Source: Alphaproteobacteria bacterium
Lineage (GTDB): Bacteria > Pseudomonadota > Alphaproteobacteria > DSM-16000 > Inquilinaceae
Reading direction: 5' to 3'
Assembly (NCBI GenBank): GCA_028281925.1
Contig: JANQIX010000110.1
Span: 1 to 46,270, forward strand
DNA length: 46,270 nucleotides
The notes beneath the pieces are model-generated. The model did no database searches, was not told the origin of the DNA, and saw only the letters and a program-made list of their open reading frames with translations. This document shows positions 1-7,276 of this stretch, one piece after another. Position 1 is the stretch's first letter; every line of letters starts with the position of its first letter. Made by a program: the position numbers and the translations under genes.

Positions 1-9
1 AGCCCGCGC

Positions 10-471
10 TCAGTTTTCTCCGGGTGGAAACCAGGTGAGCGAGGAATGATGCAGCGAGATGAGAACGTGACCGTCAATCTTGTGATAGACGAACGTGTAG
101 TCGGCGCGGGTGGCGTTGCCGTCACCGTCGATAAAGGTGTAATGCCCCATATCCTTATAGCCGAGCCCCCCTGCCTTCAAGATCGGACCTGCTGCGCTCT
201 GGAAGTCCACTCGCTTCCAACCCCGATTGAGAAAGCCGTGGTCGTGGGGATAATTCGGATCACCGCCCACAAAGTAGGATCGCGCGCCTGCGCGATCGAG
301 CCGGATAACGTCCGCCAAGGTGGGCTTGAAGAGAAGGGGTTCGTCCGGCGGTCCGAAATCGTAGAGTTCCAAGAGCCGCTCGACGTCACGCTCTGTGACA
401 TACTTGGCCCAAGCGCGCTGCGCGGCGATGACTTCGGCTTTGGTCATGGGCTCGAAAGTGCGCTCGGCCAT
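10..471 (-). CDS. Iota-class carbonic anhydrase-like protein (COG4337, NTF2/SnoaL-like fold)
   Basis: A 153-residue protein with no signal peptide. Near the C-terminus it has the block ISLHHSSLTW, preceded by a Tyr-rich strand (DYTFVYHKIDG) and a GHYTFIDGDG strand. The N-terminal half has YFVGG and WKRVDF blocks. This combination, especially the HHSS signature, matches COG4337, the NTF2-like family that includes the iota-class carbonic anhydrases first described in diatoms and Burkholderia. Those enzymes hydrate CO2 to bicarbonate, and some are reported to work without metal. The start is the ATG at 471, preceded on the minus strand by AAGGAG. The gene stands alone at the window edge, with XpaC on the opposite strand. 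Family membership is fairly secure. Enzymatic activity is inference, since many NTF2-like relatives are not carbonic anhydrases. Confidence 0.72.
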   Translation of the reverse strand: MAERTFEPMTKAEVIAAQRAWAKYVTERDVERLLELYDFGPPDEPLLFKPTLADVIRLDRAGARSYFVGGDPNYPHDHGFLNRGWKRVDFQSAAGPILKAGGLGYKDMGHYTFIDGDGNATRADYTFVYHKIDGHVLISLHHSSLTWFPPGEN

Positions 472-810
472 TCTTCAGGCTCCTTGTTGATTGGCTGCAA
501 GCAGGGACGCAGGTTGCCATCGAGGCGGTCGAGCAGCATTAGAGGCGTTGAAGCCTTCCAGCGCGCTGCGAAATGCGGACACGGCAGAGATCTCCGGCGG
601 GCCACGCACGCCGCCGCGCGAGACCTGGCCATTACGGCAACCTAGGATCGATTTTATCCCAGGCTGCCTTCGCGTCAAATCGCCGTTCACCTGGCCCGCG
701 CCGCAAGTGCCGTTATCCGGTGGTTAAGAGACCTCCGATACCCTTGGACGCGTGCCGAATGGACCCTAGTCGGTCGGCATCGGGACAATCGCGAACAGGC
801 TTGCCACGCT
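472..810. other. Intergenic region between divergent genes
   Basis: This 339-base gap separates the minus-strand carbonic-anhydrase-like gene from the plus-strand XpaC-like gene, so it should hold both promoters. Open frames on both strands look like GC-rich shadows and show no recognisable protein. I see no clear sigma-70 boxes, hairpin terminator or tRNA. Confidence 0.5.
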
Positions 811-1644
811 ATGGCCGCGGCGATCTTTCTTGGTCTTGTCTACTGTGCTCTGCCGACGCTCGTGTTCGGGCTCTTGCGGCCCGCGACCGTCTCGATGGGT
901 CGGTGGCCGACGACACGCTGGGGCGTGCTGGGACTTGCGATCACCCAAGCGTTTGTCGGGATGATGGGGCTTGGGGCCTTCCTTCAGCCGGAAAAACCGG
1001 GACTGGTCTCGTTCGATCACGACATCTCGATTGCCATCGCCGTGCTGTGTGGTCTGTCGGCGTTGAGCCGTTTGGTGGCCGGCCGCAGCGACGAACCGAC
1101 GAAGGCAGAAGCTGTGACATCGGCAGCGAGCCAGACCAGCGCAGGCAACCAGCAGTGCGAACCGGCCGCCGACTTGCGCTGCAACGCTGGCTCGTCGGAG
1201 GCATTGGACAACCTCCCCGCCGACGCACGACGCGACATGCGGTCAGCAGTCGCCAATGTCGGCAAGCTGCGCCGCTGGGCGGATATCTTCGACGGTCATG
1301 TGCTTCAGGGCATTCTAAGCCGGATCGCCGACCTCGCCGATGCGACGATCCAGGAAGTCTCTCGCGATCCTGGTGACTTCCCCCGTGTCCGCAAGGCGCT
1401 GGTACACTATCTCGGCCATGTCGTCGCCGTGCTGGACCAACTGGCAACGATCCATGTCGGCACCGGCAGGGAAGAGCACCTGAACCGTGCGGCAGGCACG
1501 CTGGAGCGGCTGCTGCCGATCTTCGAGTCCTACCGCAGCAAGGCCTTCGAGAACGACGCGATCCAGCTGGATGCCCGGTTGGACATGTTGGATCAAGAAA
1601 TCGTGGCCCATGGCCGATCCACGCCGGTCACCGCCGGTTCGTGA
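811..1644 (+). CDS. XpaC-like membrane protein (5-bromo-4-chloroindolyl phosphate hydrolysis family)
   Basis: A 277-residue protein. The first ~90 residues contain three hydrophobic stretches (about 1-22, 32-55 and 68-88), predicted as membrane helices. A low-complexity linker follows to about residue 130, then a helical cytosolic domain (about 150-270) with blocks such as ILSRIADLADATI, YLGHVVAVLDQL and LERLLPIFESY. This layout resembles the XpaC / 5-bromo-4-chloroindolyl phosphate hydrolysis family, which is membrane-anchored, often sits next to TelA-type toxic-anion genes and has no defined biochemical function. No telA is nearby. The start is the first ATG and its Shine-Dalgarno is weak, so the N-terminus is uncertain. 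Assignment rests on architecture and helix pattern only. Confidence 0.6.
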   Translation: MAAAIFLGLVYCALPTLVFGLLRPATVSMGRWPTTRWGVLGLAITQAFVGMMGLGAFLQPEKPGLVSFDHDISIAIAVLCGLSALSRLVAGRSDEPTKAEAVTSAASQTSAGNQQCEPAADLRCNAGSSEALDNLPADARRDMRSAVANVGKLRRWADIFDGHVLQGILSRIADLADATIQEVSRDPGDFPRVRKALVHYLGHVVAVLDQLATIHVGTGREEHLNRAAGTLERLLPIFESYRSKAFENDAIQLDARLDMLDQEIVAHGRSTPVTAGS

Positions 1645-1828
1645 GGCAACCACCCACCCACTGGATCATCGCCTGCCAAGGGAATTGGGGTTGCCCCTGA
1701 TCGCCATTCGAGGCACCAGATCGGCACAATGACTGCCTGCTTGAGGACGGACCGGCGAGGCGGGCGGGCGGCTGGCCATCTGCTGGCTCATAATCGGGGA
1801 ACCGGGCCGCATCCATGTGAGGGCGTGC

Positions 1829-2554
1829 ATGCGACGATACTTGGTTGGGGGCGCGGTTGCCGCTGCCCTGGCGGCGAGCCTGCTGTTCGTCGTCTACCAG
1901 ACTTACTTGGGCTTCGCGCCCAGTTCTGGGCGCTATCCGATCCAGGGCATAGACATCTCGCACCACCAAGGCGTGATCGACTGGGACACGCTGACGGCGA
2001 ACGAGGCGCCCGCCTTCGTCTACATGAAGGCCACCGAAGGTGGGGATTTCCGCGACACTCAGTTCGCCGTCAACTGGGACGAGGCGGAGCGCGTGGGTGT
2101 TGCGCGCGGTGCCTACCACTACTTCACGCTCTGTACGCCGGGCGCGGAGCAGGCCGCGAACTTCATCGACGCCGTGCCTGCCGACCCTGAAGCGCTGCCG
2201 CCGGCCGTCGATCTGGAATTCGCCGGCAACTGCAGCCATCGCCCTTCGAGCGAGGAGTTGCATGCCGAACTGGCGGACTTCCTGGAACGCGTGGAAGACC
2301 ACTATGGCAAGCCTGCCGTTCTCTATACAACGGCAGGCTTCTACCGCGCGCACCTGGAGGGCGCTTTCGACGACCGGCCCTATTGGCTGCGCAGCCTGAT
2401 CGTCAGGCCGCGCTATGGCCGTGAGCCATGGTACTTCTGGCAGTTCCACAGCCGCGGACGGCGCGACGGAATTGACGGCTGGGTCGATCTCAACGCCTTC
2501 TACGGCAGCGCAGCTGAATTCGAAGCTTTCAGACGGCCGGAAGCGGCGGACTGA
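1829..2554 (+). CDS. GH25 family muramidase (lysozyme), exported or membrane-anchored
   Basis: A glycoside hydrolase family 25 protein of about 241 residues. An N-terminal hydrophobic segment (YLVGGAVAAALAASLLFVVY) acts as a signal anchor or signal peptide. The catalytic domain begins with GIDISHHQG, which carries the conserved first Asp. It continues with the FVYMKATEG strand, a YHYF block, VDLEFAGN with the D-x-E catalytic pair, and the C-terminal GWVDLNAF signature. GH25 enzymes cleave the MurNAc-GlcNAc bond of peptidoglycan, here presumably in the periplasm. A GTG lies four codons upstream at 1817, but GTGAGGG just before the ATG at 1829 looks like the ribosome binding site, so I chose 1829. 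No phage genes are nearby, so a cell-wall remodelling role is more likely than phage lysis. Confidence 0.88.
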   Translation: MRRYLVGGAVAAALAASLLFVVYQTYLGFAPSSGRYPIQGIDISHHQGVIDWDTLTANEAPAFVYMKATEGGDFRDTQFAVNWDEAERVGVARGAYHYFTLCTPGAEQAANFIDAVPADPEALPPAVDLEFAGNCSHRPSSEELHAELADFLERVEDHYGKPAVLYTTAGFYRAHLEGAFDDRPYWLRSLIVRPRYGREPWYFWQFHSRGRRDGIDGWVDLNAFYGSAAEFEAFRRPEAAD

Positions 2555-2713
2555 CGGCCTGACCGTAGGCCATTCGAATGCATGAGTATGGAGGTATCCG
2601 GGCGCCGCACTGCCAGAGCGACGACGCGCTTCGCCGGATCGAGGAATTGTTTTACGATTCGGCGCTATAACGGATACGTAGTCAAAAGGCGTATTTGTCG
2701 GAGAACCGATCGG

Positions 2714-3112
2714 ATGTCTCAGGTTGAGAGGCGGCGGGCCAAGCGCAGTAACACCCTGAAAAAGGGCAAAATCATTTTCAATAACGCAATGTGTACCGTG
2801 GAATGCACGGTCAAGGATCTTTCCACCTCCGGCGCAGGATTGGAGTTGCCGTTGTGGGAGGATCTGCCGGAGGATTTCGTTCTGGTGATCGCCGGTGGCG
2901 CCAGCCGCCAATGCGAAGTGGCGTGGTCGGCCAATAACCGGCTCGGCGTTCAGTTCATCGACGGCGATGGCGCTGCGGAGTCGTCGTCGCGTGTGGTTGC
3001 CGAACGGCCGGCTCGTCCGCCGTTAGATAACAAGGCCGGCCTCTTGGCGAGAATCGATGACATCCAGCGCCAGTTGGATGAGCTTCGTGCTGAGATCGAT
3101 GCGAACGCCTGA
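2714..3112 (+). CDS. PilZ domain protein
   Basis: A 132-residue protein made almost entirely of a PilZ domain. Both c-di-GMP-binding signatures are present: the N-terminal Arg motif in ERRRAKR (about residues 5-11) and DLSTSG, the D/N-x-S-x-x-G motif (about residues 36-41). Strands WSANNRLGVQFID complete the barrel. The C-terminal ~30 residues (IDDIQRQLDELRAEID) look like a short coiled coil that could mediate dimerisation. The frame stays open upstream to 2582, but that extension is Arg-rich and unlike a PilZ leader, so the ATG at 2714 is preferred. The gene probably acts as a stand-alone c-di-GMP receptor. No GGDEF or EAL gene occurs in the window, so its output is unknown. Confidence 0.85.
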   Translation: MSQVERRRAKRSNTLKKGKIIFNNAMCTVECTVKDLSTSGAGLELPLWEDLPEDFVLVIAGGASRQCEVAWSANNRLGVQFIDGDGAAESSSRVVAERPARPPLDNKAGLLARIDDIQRQLDELRAEIDANA

Positions 3113-3358
3113 TCATCCGGCATCGACAAGGCATTCGAGCCCTGCATTCGGCATGGGTCGTCAGTGATCGAACGGTATTCGACCCGCCGAGGCCTAGTCG
3201 GATTGTCACGCGATCGCGATCCGTGACCTGTGGTTTACTGGGCAGAAGGAATGGCGGTTCGTCTCGGCGGCTCAGAAGGCCGGCGACCGATGCCGGACGG
3301 GGCCATGATCGGTTCGCATGCACATGACGACCGGCGCGTGCGGTCTTCGGGGGACACT

Positions 3359-4348
3359 ATGTGCCGCAAAGCTGCGATCTCGGCGAGCCTGCTGACCGCT
3401 TGGGTCGGCGTGGCTGGCGCCGACCCCGCGCCCCATCAGTGGAGCCCAAGCTTCTATCAGGCGGGCACATCGTTTCGGACGGCATCCGGCGGCCACAATT
3501 CCGACTTTCTGCTGACCTGTGCGCCCTCGCCGGATGATGTGCGCCTGCGTTTCGTGACGGACAGTTTTTCCTTCGAGGCCGAGGGACCGGTCTACCCGCT
3601 GGATATCGATGTCGACGGCAAGAGGTTCCGTATTCAGGGCGCCGTTGACGCGGGCGACAGCGAGGCAGCCGCACCAGCCTTGCTGTCTGGCGACATCGAT
3701 CCCGCGATCGTGGCCGCCATCACTCGCGGAGAGGAGCTGACACTTTCCCTGCCGGCTCAAGGCGGCGAAGTGAGCTTTCGGCTCAACGGCGCCGGCGCTG
3801 CCATCGCCGACATGATCGGCGACTGCCGCGAATTCACGCCGGACTGGTGCGCAGAGCGGCTCTTGGTGCTGGGGCAGCCGGCGTCTGCCGATCCTTCACA
3901 CCTGGAGGATGGGCATCGTGCGGTCGTTCTTCAGACGCTCAGCAGCATCGATCCGTCGGAAACTGTCGATGCCGACAGGGCCCTGAGCAACTCGTGCAGC
4001 GCCTATTACGATCTCAACAACGATGGGCTGGACGAGCTGCTGCTCTATCTGCGCCTCCATGAGACTATGCAGTTCCAGTTCCACGTCTTCGCTCCGATCG
4101 ACGGAGAATTCCGTGAGGTTCTGCAGGAAACCAGCCTGTCGCCGCGTTTCGTGGCCTGGAGCTTCGTGCCCGCCCGCTGGGGTGGCTGGCACGGCCTGGT
4201 GACCATGGACGTCGAGATCGCCGATACGGCTGAACCGGAGGCCCGGTCCATCCTCGGCCATATCTACAGCTGGTCGGCGGATGCCGGGAGCTATGAGATC
4301 GACTGGATGCATCGCACCGCCTGTCGCTGGCCGGACTGCTCGATGTAG
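3359..4348 (+). CDS. Exported hypothetical protein
   Basis: I do not recognise this family. The ATG at 3359 gives a good signal peptide (MCRKAAISASLLTAWVGVAG, then ADP), so the product is probably periplasmic and about 310 residues mature. The upstream in-frame extension to 3230 has no signal-like sequence and is rejected. The first half is beta-rich. The second half contains the acidic block YYDLNNDGLDELLLYL, reminiscent of calcium-binding D-x-N-D-G loops in FG-GAP or dockerin-like repeats. Cysteines in DWCAER and the C-terminal CRWPDCSM suggest disulfides, fitting a periplasmic location. It lies downstream of the PilZ gene after a 246-base gap and ends just before a convergent gene. Function is unknown. 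Confidence 0.6.
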   Translation: MCRKAAISASLLTAWVGVAGADPAPHQWSPSFYQAGTSFRTASGGHNSDFLLTCAPSPDDVRLRFVTDSFSFEAEGPVYPLDIDVDGKRFRIQGAVDAGDSEAAAPALLSGDIDPAIVAAITRGEELTLSLPAQGGEVSFRLNGAGAAIADMIGDCREFTPDWCAERLLVLGQPASADPSHLEDGHRAVVLQTLSSIDPSETVDADRALSNSCSAYYDLNNDGLDELLLYLRLHETMQFQFHVFAPIDGEFREVLQETSLSPRFVAWSFVPARWGGWHGLVTMDVEIADTAEPEARSILGHIYSWSADAGSYEIDWMHRTACRWPDCSM

Positions 4349-4380
4349 GGCAGGCCGGTTCGGGCACTCTGACGGTCGGC

Positions 4381-5073
4381 TCAGTCCGTGAGCCTGGCAG
4401 CAGCCCGGCGCACGATCTCGGCCCGCTGCCGCTGACGGTCCGCGGCGCGGCCCCGGACGCGATCGACCAGCGCCGGGTCGGCGACGCGGGGCGAACCGGC
4501 GGCATAGGGGGGTGCCGGATCGTATTCGATCGCCAGCTGGATCGTCTCGGCCAAGTCGGTACCCGCAATCTCGCCCACCAGACGCAGGGCGAAATCGATA
4601 CCGGCGGTCACGCCGCCGCCGGTTACCAGATTGCCGTCGAATACGGTCCGTTCGTCCACCGGTTCGGCACCGAATTCGCGCAGCAGGTCCCGCGACAACC
4701 AGTGGCAGGCGGCCTTGCGGCCCCGCAGCAGTCCGGCCGCACCAAGCACCAGCGATCCGGTGCAGACCGATGTGACGTAGCGTGCCGACTCGGCCGTCCG
4801 ACGGAGGAACGCCAGGGCTTCGGCATCCTCCATCATCTCCGCCACTCCCGGACCGCCGGGGACACAGATCATGTCCAGGTCAGGGCAGGTCTCGAAGGTG
4901 GCCGTCGGCAAGAGGGTCAGCCCCGTGTCGGACCGCACTGGATCCATCGACCGCCACACCAGGTGCACCGTGGCGCCGGGCAGCCGCGACAGCACCTCGA
5001 ACGGACCGGTCAGGTCCAGCTGAGTCAATCGCGGGAACAGGAGGAAGCCGGCGGTCAGACCGGCGGCAGCCAT
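4381..5073 (-). CDS. DJ-1/PfpI superfamily protein, isonitrile hydratase-like
   Basis: A 230-residue class-I glutamine-amidotransferase-like protein. The N-terminus (GFLLFPRLTQLDLTGPFEVL) and the nucleophile elbow SVCTGSLVLGAAGLL, with its catalytic-type Cys around residue 106, match the DJ-1/PfpI group that includes Pseudomonas isonitrile hydratase. The following RKAACHW and GNLVTGGGVTAGIDF blocks fit the same group. Isonitrile hydratase converts R-NC to the N-substituted formamide. The gene is the last of a tight minus-strand operon: its ATG lies 7 bases after the fchA stop, and folD precedes fchA. Linkage to one-carbon folate enzymes is suggestive of formyl or formamide metabolism but is not proof. 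Other DJ-1 relatives are transcriptional regulators (no AraC domain here) or glyoxalases, so the substrate is uncertain. Confidence 0.75.
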   Translation of the reverse strand: MAAAGLTAGFLLFPRLTQLDLTGPFEVLSRLPGATVHLVWRSMDPVRSDTGLTLLPTATFETCPDLDMICVPGGPGVAEMMEDAEALAFLRRTAESARYVTSVCTGSLVLGAAGLLRGRKAACHWLSRDLLREFGAEPVDERTVFDGNLVTGGGVTAGIDFALRLVGEIAGTDLAETIQLAIEYDPAPPYAAGSPRVADPALVDRVRGRAADRQRQRAEIVRRAAARLTD

Positions 5074-5080
5074 CGGCCCA

Positions 5081-5707
5081 CTATCCCGAATGCAGGCGGT
5101 CGACGCAGGTCACAACGATCGCGGCGTGCCGGTCGGCGCCGCGTCCCCGCAGATGATCGCGGCTTCGGGCGTAATCCTCAGCGACCTCGGCGTCCTTGAT
5201 GCTCTTGAGGTTGATGTCGACGTTGTAGAGAACCGCCGTCAGCGCCCCATGCAAGAGTGCGGCACCGGCGCCGACATCGCTGACGATGCCGGCGTCGCTG
5301 AGCGCTGCCGCCTTGTCGGCGAGGTCCAGCGCCTCCAGCACCGCCTGGGCCGACGCAAGGGGAACCTCAGTGGCATCTTTCGCCGCCTGCTGCAGGGCGA
5401 CGCGACGGACGGCCTTTTCGTCATCCGTACCGCGAGGCAGCTTGAGCGCGGCCATGTAGCCGTCGAACACGGCAATGTCCGCATCGGCGAATTCGCTCAA
5501 CTGCACCAGCAGCCGGTCGCCGGCATCGATCAGCGGGCCCAGCGCCTGGTCATCCTCGCGCTTGCGCTGGGTGACCCTGAGGGCCATCAGCACCAGCCCC
5601 ATGCCGATGGCCCCCCCCACCATGCCGGCCGATCCGCCGCCGGGTGTGGGCGCATCGCTTGCCGTGCGGTCGCGCAGCTCCGCTGCGGTCCAGTCCCAGA
5701 TGCTCAT
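5081..5707 (-). CDS. fchA: Methenyltetrahydrofolate cyclohydrolase (FTCD_C family)
   Basis: A ~208-residue, all-helical protein of the formiminotransferase-cyclodeaminase C-terminal family. The diagnostic Gly-rich N-terminal block APTPGGGSAGMVGGAIG is present, followed by the helices that form the folate pocket and the late NVDINLKSI segment. Stand-alone members hydrolyse 5,10-methenyl-THF to 10-formyl-THF (FchA) or act in formimino-THF deamination. Its position directly after folD, with a gap of about 20 bases, strongly favours the cyclohydrolase role. A TTG three codons upstream (5716) is a possible alternative start; the ATG at 5707 is preferred because AGGGCGG lies about 11 bases upstream. 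FolD is normally bifunctional, so a separate cyclohydrolase beside it is notable. Confidence 0.85.
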   Translation of the reverse strand: MSIWDWTAAELRDRTASDAPTPGGGSAGMVGGAIGMGLVLMALRVTQRKREDDQALGPLIDAGDRLLVQLSEFADADIAVFDGYMAALKLPRGTDDEKAVRRVALQQAAKDATEVPLASAQAVLEALDLADKAAALSDAGIVSDVGAGAALLHGALTAVLYNVDINLKSIKDAEVAEDYARSRDHLRGRGADRHAAIVVTCVDRLHSG

Positions 5708-5728
5708 GTCGGTCAATCCGCCCTGTTG

Positions 5729-6586
5729 TCACGATCCCTGGCGCTGCAGCGCGATGGCGCGTACCAGATTGGCGAAGATCAGGCTGCTGGTCAGCGGCCC
5801 TACGCCGCCGGGTACAGGCGTGATCGCCGATGCCACCTCGGCGACCGCTGGGGCCACGTCGCCCACCAAGCGGCCGTCAACCATGTTGATGCCGGCATCG
5901 ATCACGACTTGGCCCGGCCGGATATGGGCTTCGGTGATCAGGCCGGGCCGGCCCGCGGCGACGAACACGACATCGGCCGGGGCGATGGCTGCCGTCAGAT
6001 CCGGCGTCTTGCTGTGGCAGACCGTCACCGTGGCGTCGCGGTTGATCAACATCGGCGCCAGCGCCCGGCCGACAGACCGGCCGCGCCCGACAACCGTGAC
6101 CCGGCGGCCCGACAGCGATCCGGTTTCCTCAGCCAGACGAATGCAGGCGTCCGGCGTCGCCGGGGCGATGGCGGCCGATTCCCGGCCCAGCGCGATGAGA
6201 CCCAGATTGACCGATGTCAGCCCGTCGACGTCTTTCAGCGGGTCGATCCGGTCGATGGCGGGTTCGGCCTGCAGCCCCTCGCCCACCGGCAGATCCAGCA
6301 GAATGCCATGCACCTTGGCGTCGGCCGATAGCTCGGCAATGACACCTTCCAACGCAGCCTGGCCTTGCGCCGGGTCGACGGTGACGACATCCAGCGCCAC
6401 GCCCAGCTTGGCGGCCGTGCGGCCTTTCGCCTCTGCATAGCTGATGGTAGCCGGGTCGTCGCTGGCAACAACGACCGCCATGCGCGGCTCCAGCCCCGAG
6501 GCTTTCAGCCGGCCCACATCGTCCGCAATGCGGGCGCGCACGGTCTCGGCGATCGGAGCGCCGCGCAGGGCCAGAACATCGGGCAT
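5729..6586 (-). CDS. folD: FolD: methylenetetrahydrofolate dehydrogenase, divergent active site
   Basis: A 285-residue protein with the FolD fold: an N-terminal catalytic domain with SYAEAKGRTAAKLG (Y50, K54), the PLKDVDGLTSVNLG block (D121, G122) and a Rossmann segment VVGRGRSVGRALAPML for NADP. FolD oxidises 5,10-methylene-THF to methenyl-THF and usually also hydrolyses that to 10-formyl-THF. By coincidence the residue numbers match the E. coli enzyme. The conserved VQLPLP reads LLDLPVG here, so Gln98, implicated in cyclohydrolase chemistry, is Asp. The TPxG segment reads TPDAC. These changes suggest altered or reduced cyclohydrolase activity, which the adjacent fchA could supply. The start is ATG 6586; the longer frame to 6721 overlaps the divergent folK promoter region. 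It is first gene of the operon. Confidence 0.88.
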   Translation of the reverse strand: MPDVLALRGAPIAETVRARIADDVGRLKASGLEPRMAVVVASDDPATISYAEAKGRTAAKLGVALDVVTVDPAQGQAALEGVIAELSADAKVHGILLDLPVGEGLQAEPAIDRIDPLKDVDGLTSVNLGLIALGRESAAIAPATPDACIRLAEETGSLSGRRVTVVGRGRSVGRALAPMLINRDATVTVCHSKTPDLTAAIAPADVVFVAAGRPGLITEAHIRPGQVVIDAGINMVDGRLVGDVAPAVAEVASAITPVPGGVGPLTSSLIFANLVRAIALQRQGS

Positions 6587-6748
6587 CGGGGTCTCCCAAG
6601 ATCGGGTGGGGTTTCGCAGTGGACGCCAAGAACGCGGCCGGTTGGATACACCTCGACTTTCGTGGCTGACAAGGCCATAACCGCGCACCAACCGGGCACG
6701 ATACATGACCCGGCCCGCCACCCAAGATTTGCGAGTTTGACGTACCCC

Positions 6749-7261
6749 ATGATCCCCGTGCTGCTCGGGCTAGGCGCCAATCTGGGCGACCGTGCCGCGA
6801 ACCTGGACGCTGCCGTCGCCGGCCTGAGCCGGTTCCTCAACGTCACCGCCTGCTCGCCCGTCTATGAAACGGCGCCCATGTATGTCGAAGACCAGGCGCC
6901 GTTCTTGAACATGGCGTTGACCGCCGAAACGCGGCTGACGCCGGAGGCCTTGCTGGGCGCCGTCAAACAGCTCGAAAGACGGCTGGGGCGGATGCCGGGC
7001 CCGCGCTTCGGCCCGCGGTGCATCGATATCGATATCCTGTTCCACGGCGACTCCGTAGTCGCCGATCGGCAGCTTGAGATCCCCCATCCGCGCATGGCCG
7101 AACGCGCCTTCGTGCTGGTGCCGGCCTGCGACATCGCCGGCGACTGGCGAAATCCGGTCTCGGGCTGCACAGTGGCCCAGATGCTGGACGCATTGGGGCC
7201 GACGGATACCGGGCTGGTCCCCTGGACCGAGACCGACGCACCGCAGGCCGCCTACGGCTGA
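6749..7261 (+). CDS. folK: 2-amino-4-hydroxy-6-hydroxymethyldihydropteridine diphosphokinase (HPPK)
   Basis: A 170-residue HPPK, the usual size. It transfers pyrophosphate from ATP to 6-hydroxymethyl-7,8-dihydropterin, the step before dihydropteroate synthase in folate synthesis. The N-terminal LGLGANLGDR motif, VYETAPMYVEDQAPFLN, the signature GPRCIDIDILFHG with the metal-binding Asp pair, and LEIPHPRMAERAFVLVP are all present. The start is ATG 6749; the long upstream frame is a shadow of folD on the other strand. It diverges from folD across about 160 bases, so two folate-related transcription units share this promoter region. An amidase gene follows after 15 bases, probably co-transcribed. 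Confidence 0.93.
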   Translation: MIPVLLGLGANLGDRAANLDAAVAGLSRFLNVTACSPVYETAPMYVEDQAPFLNMALTAETRLTPEALLGAVKQLERRLGRMPGPRFGPRCIDIDILFHGDSVVADRQLEIPHPRMAERAFVLVPACDIAGDWRNPVSGCTVAQMLDALGPTDTGLVPWTETDAPQAAYG

Positions 7262-7276
7262 CACGCGGCCGCAGCC

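Noticed and set aside
573..1376. 267-residue plus-strand frame
   Set aside because: Very Arg-rich composition and overlap with the XpaC frame; no recognisable domain. It is a GC-rich shadow.
5090..6331. 413-residue plus-strand frame over the folD-fchA genes
   Set aside because: It mirrors clear minus-strand FolD and FchA coding sequence and has no domain of its own.
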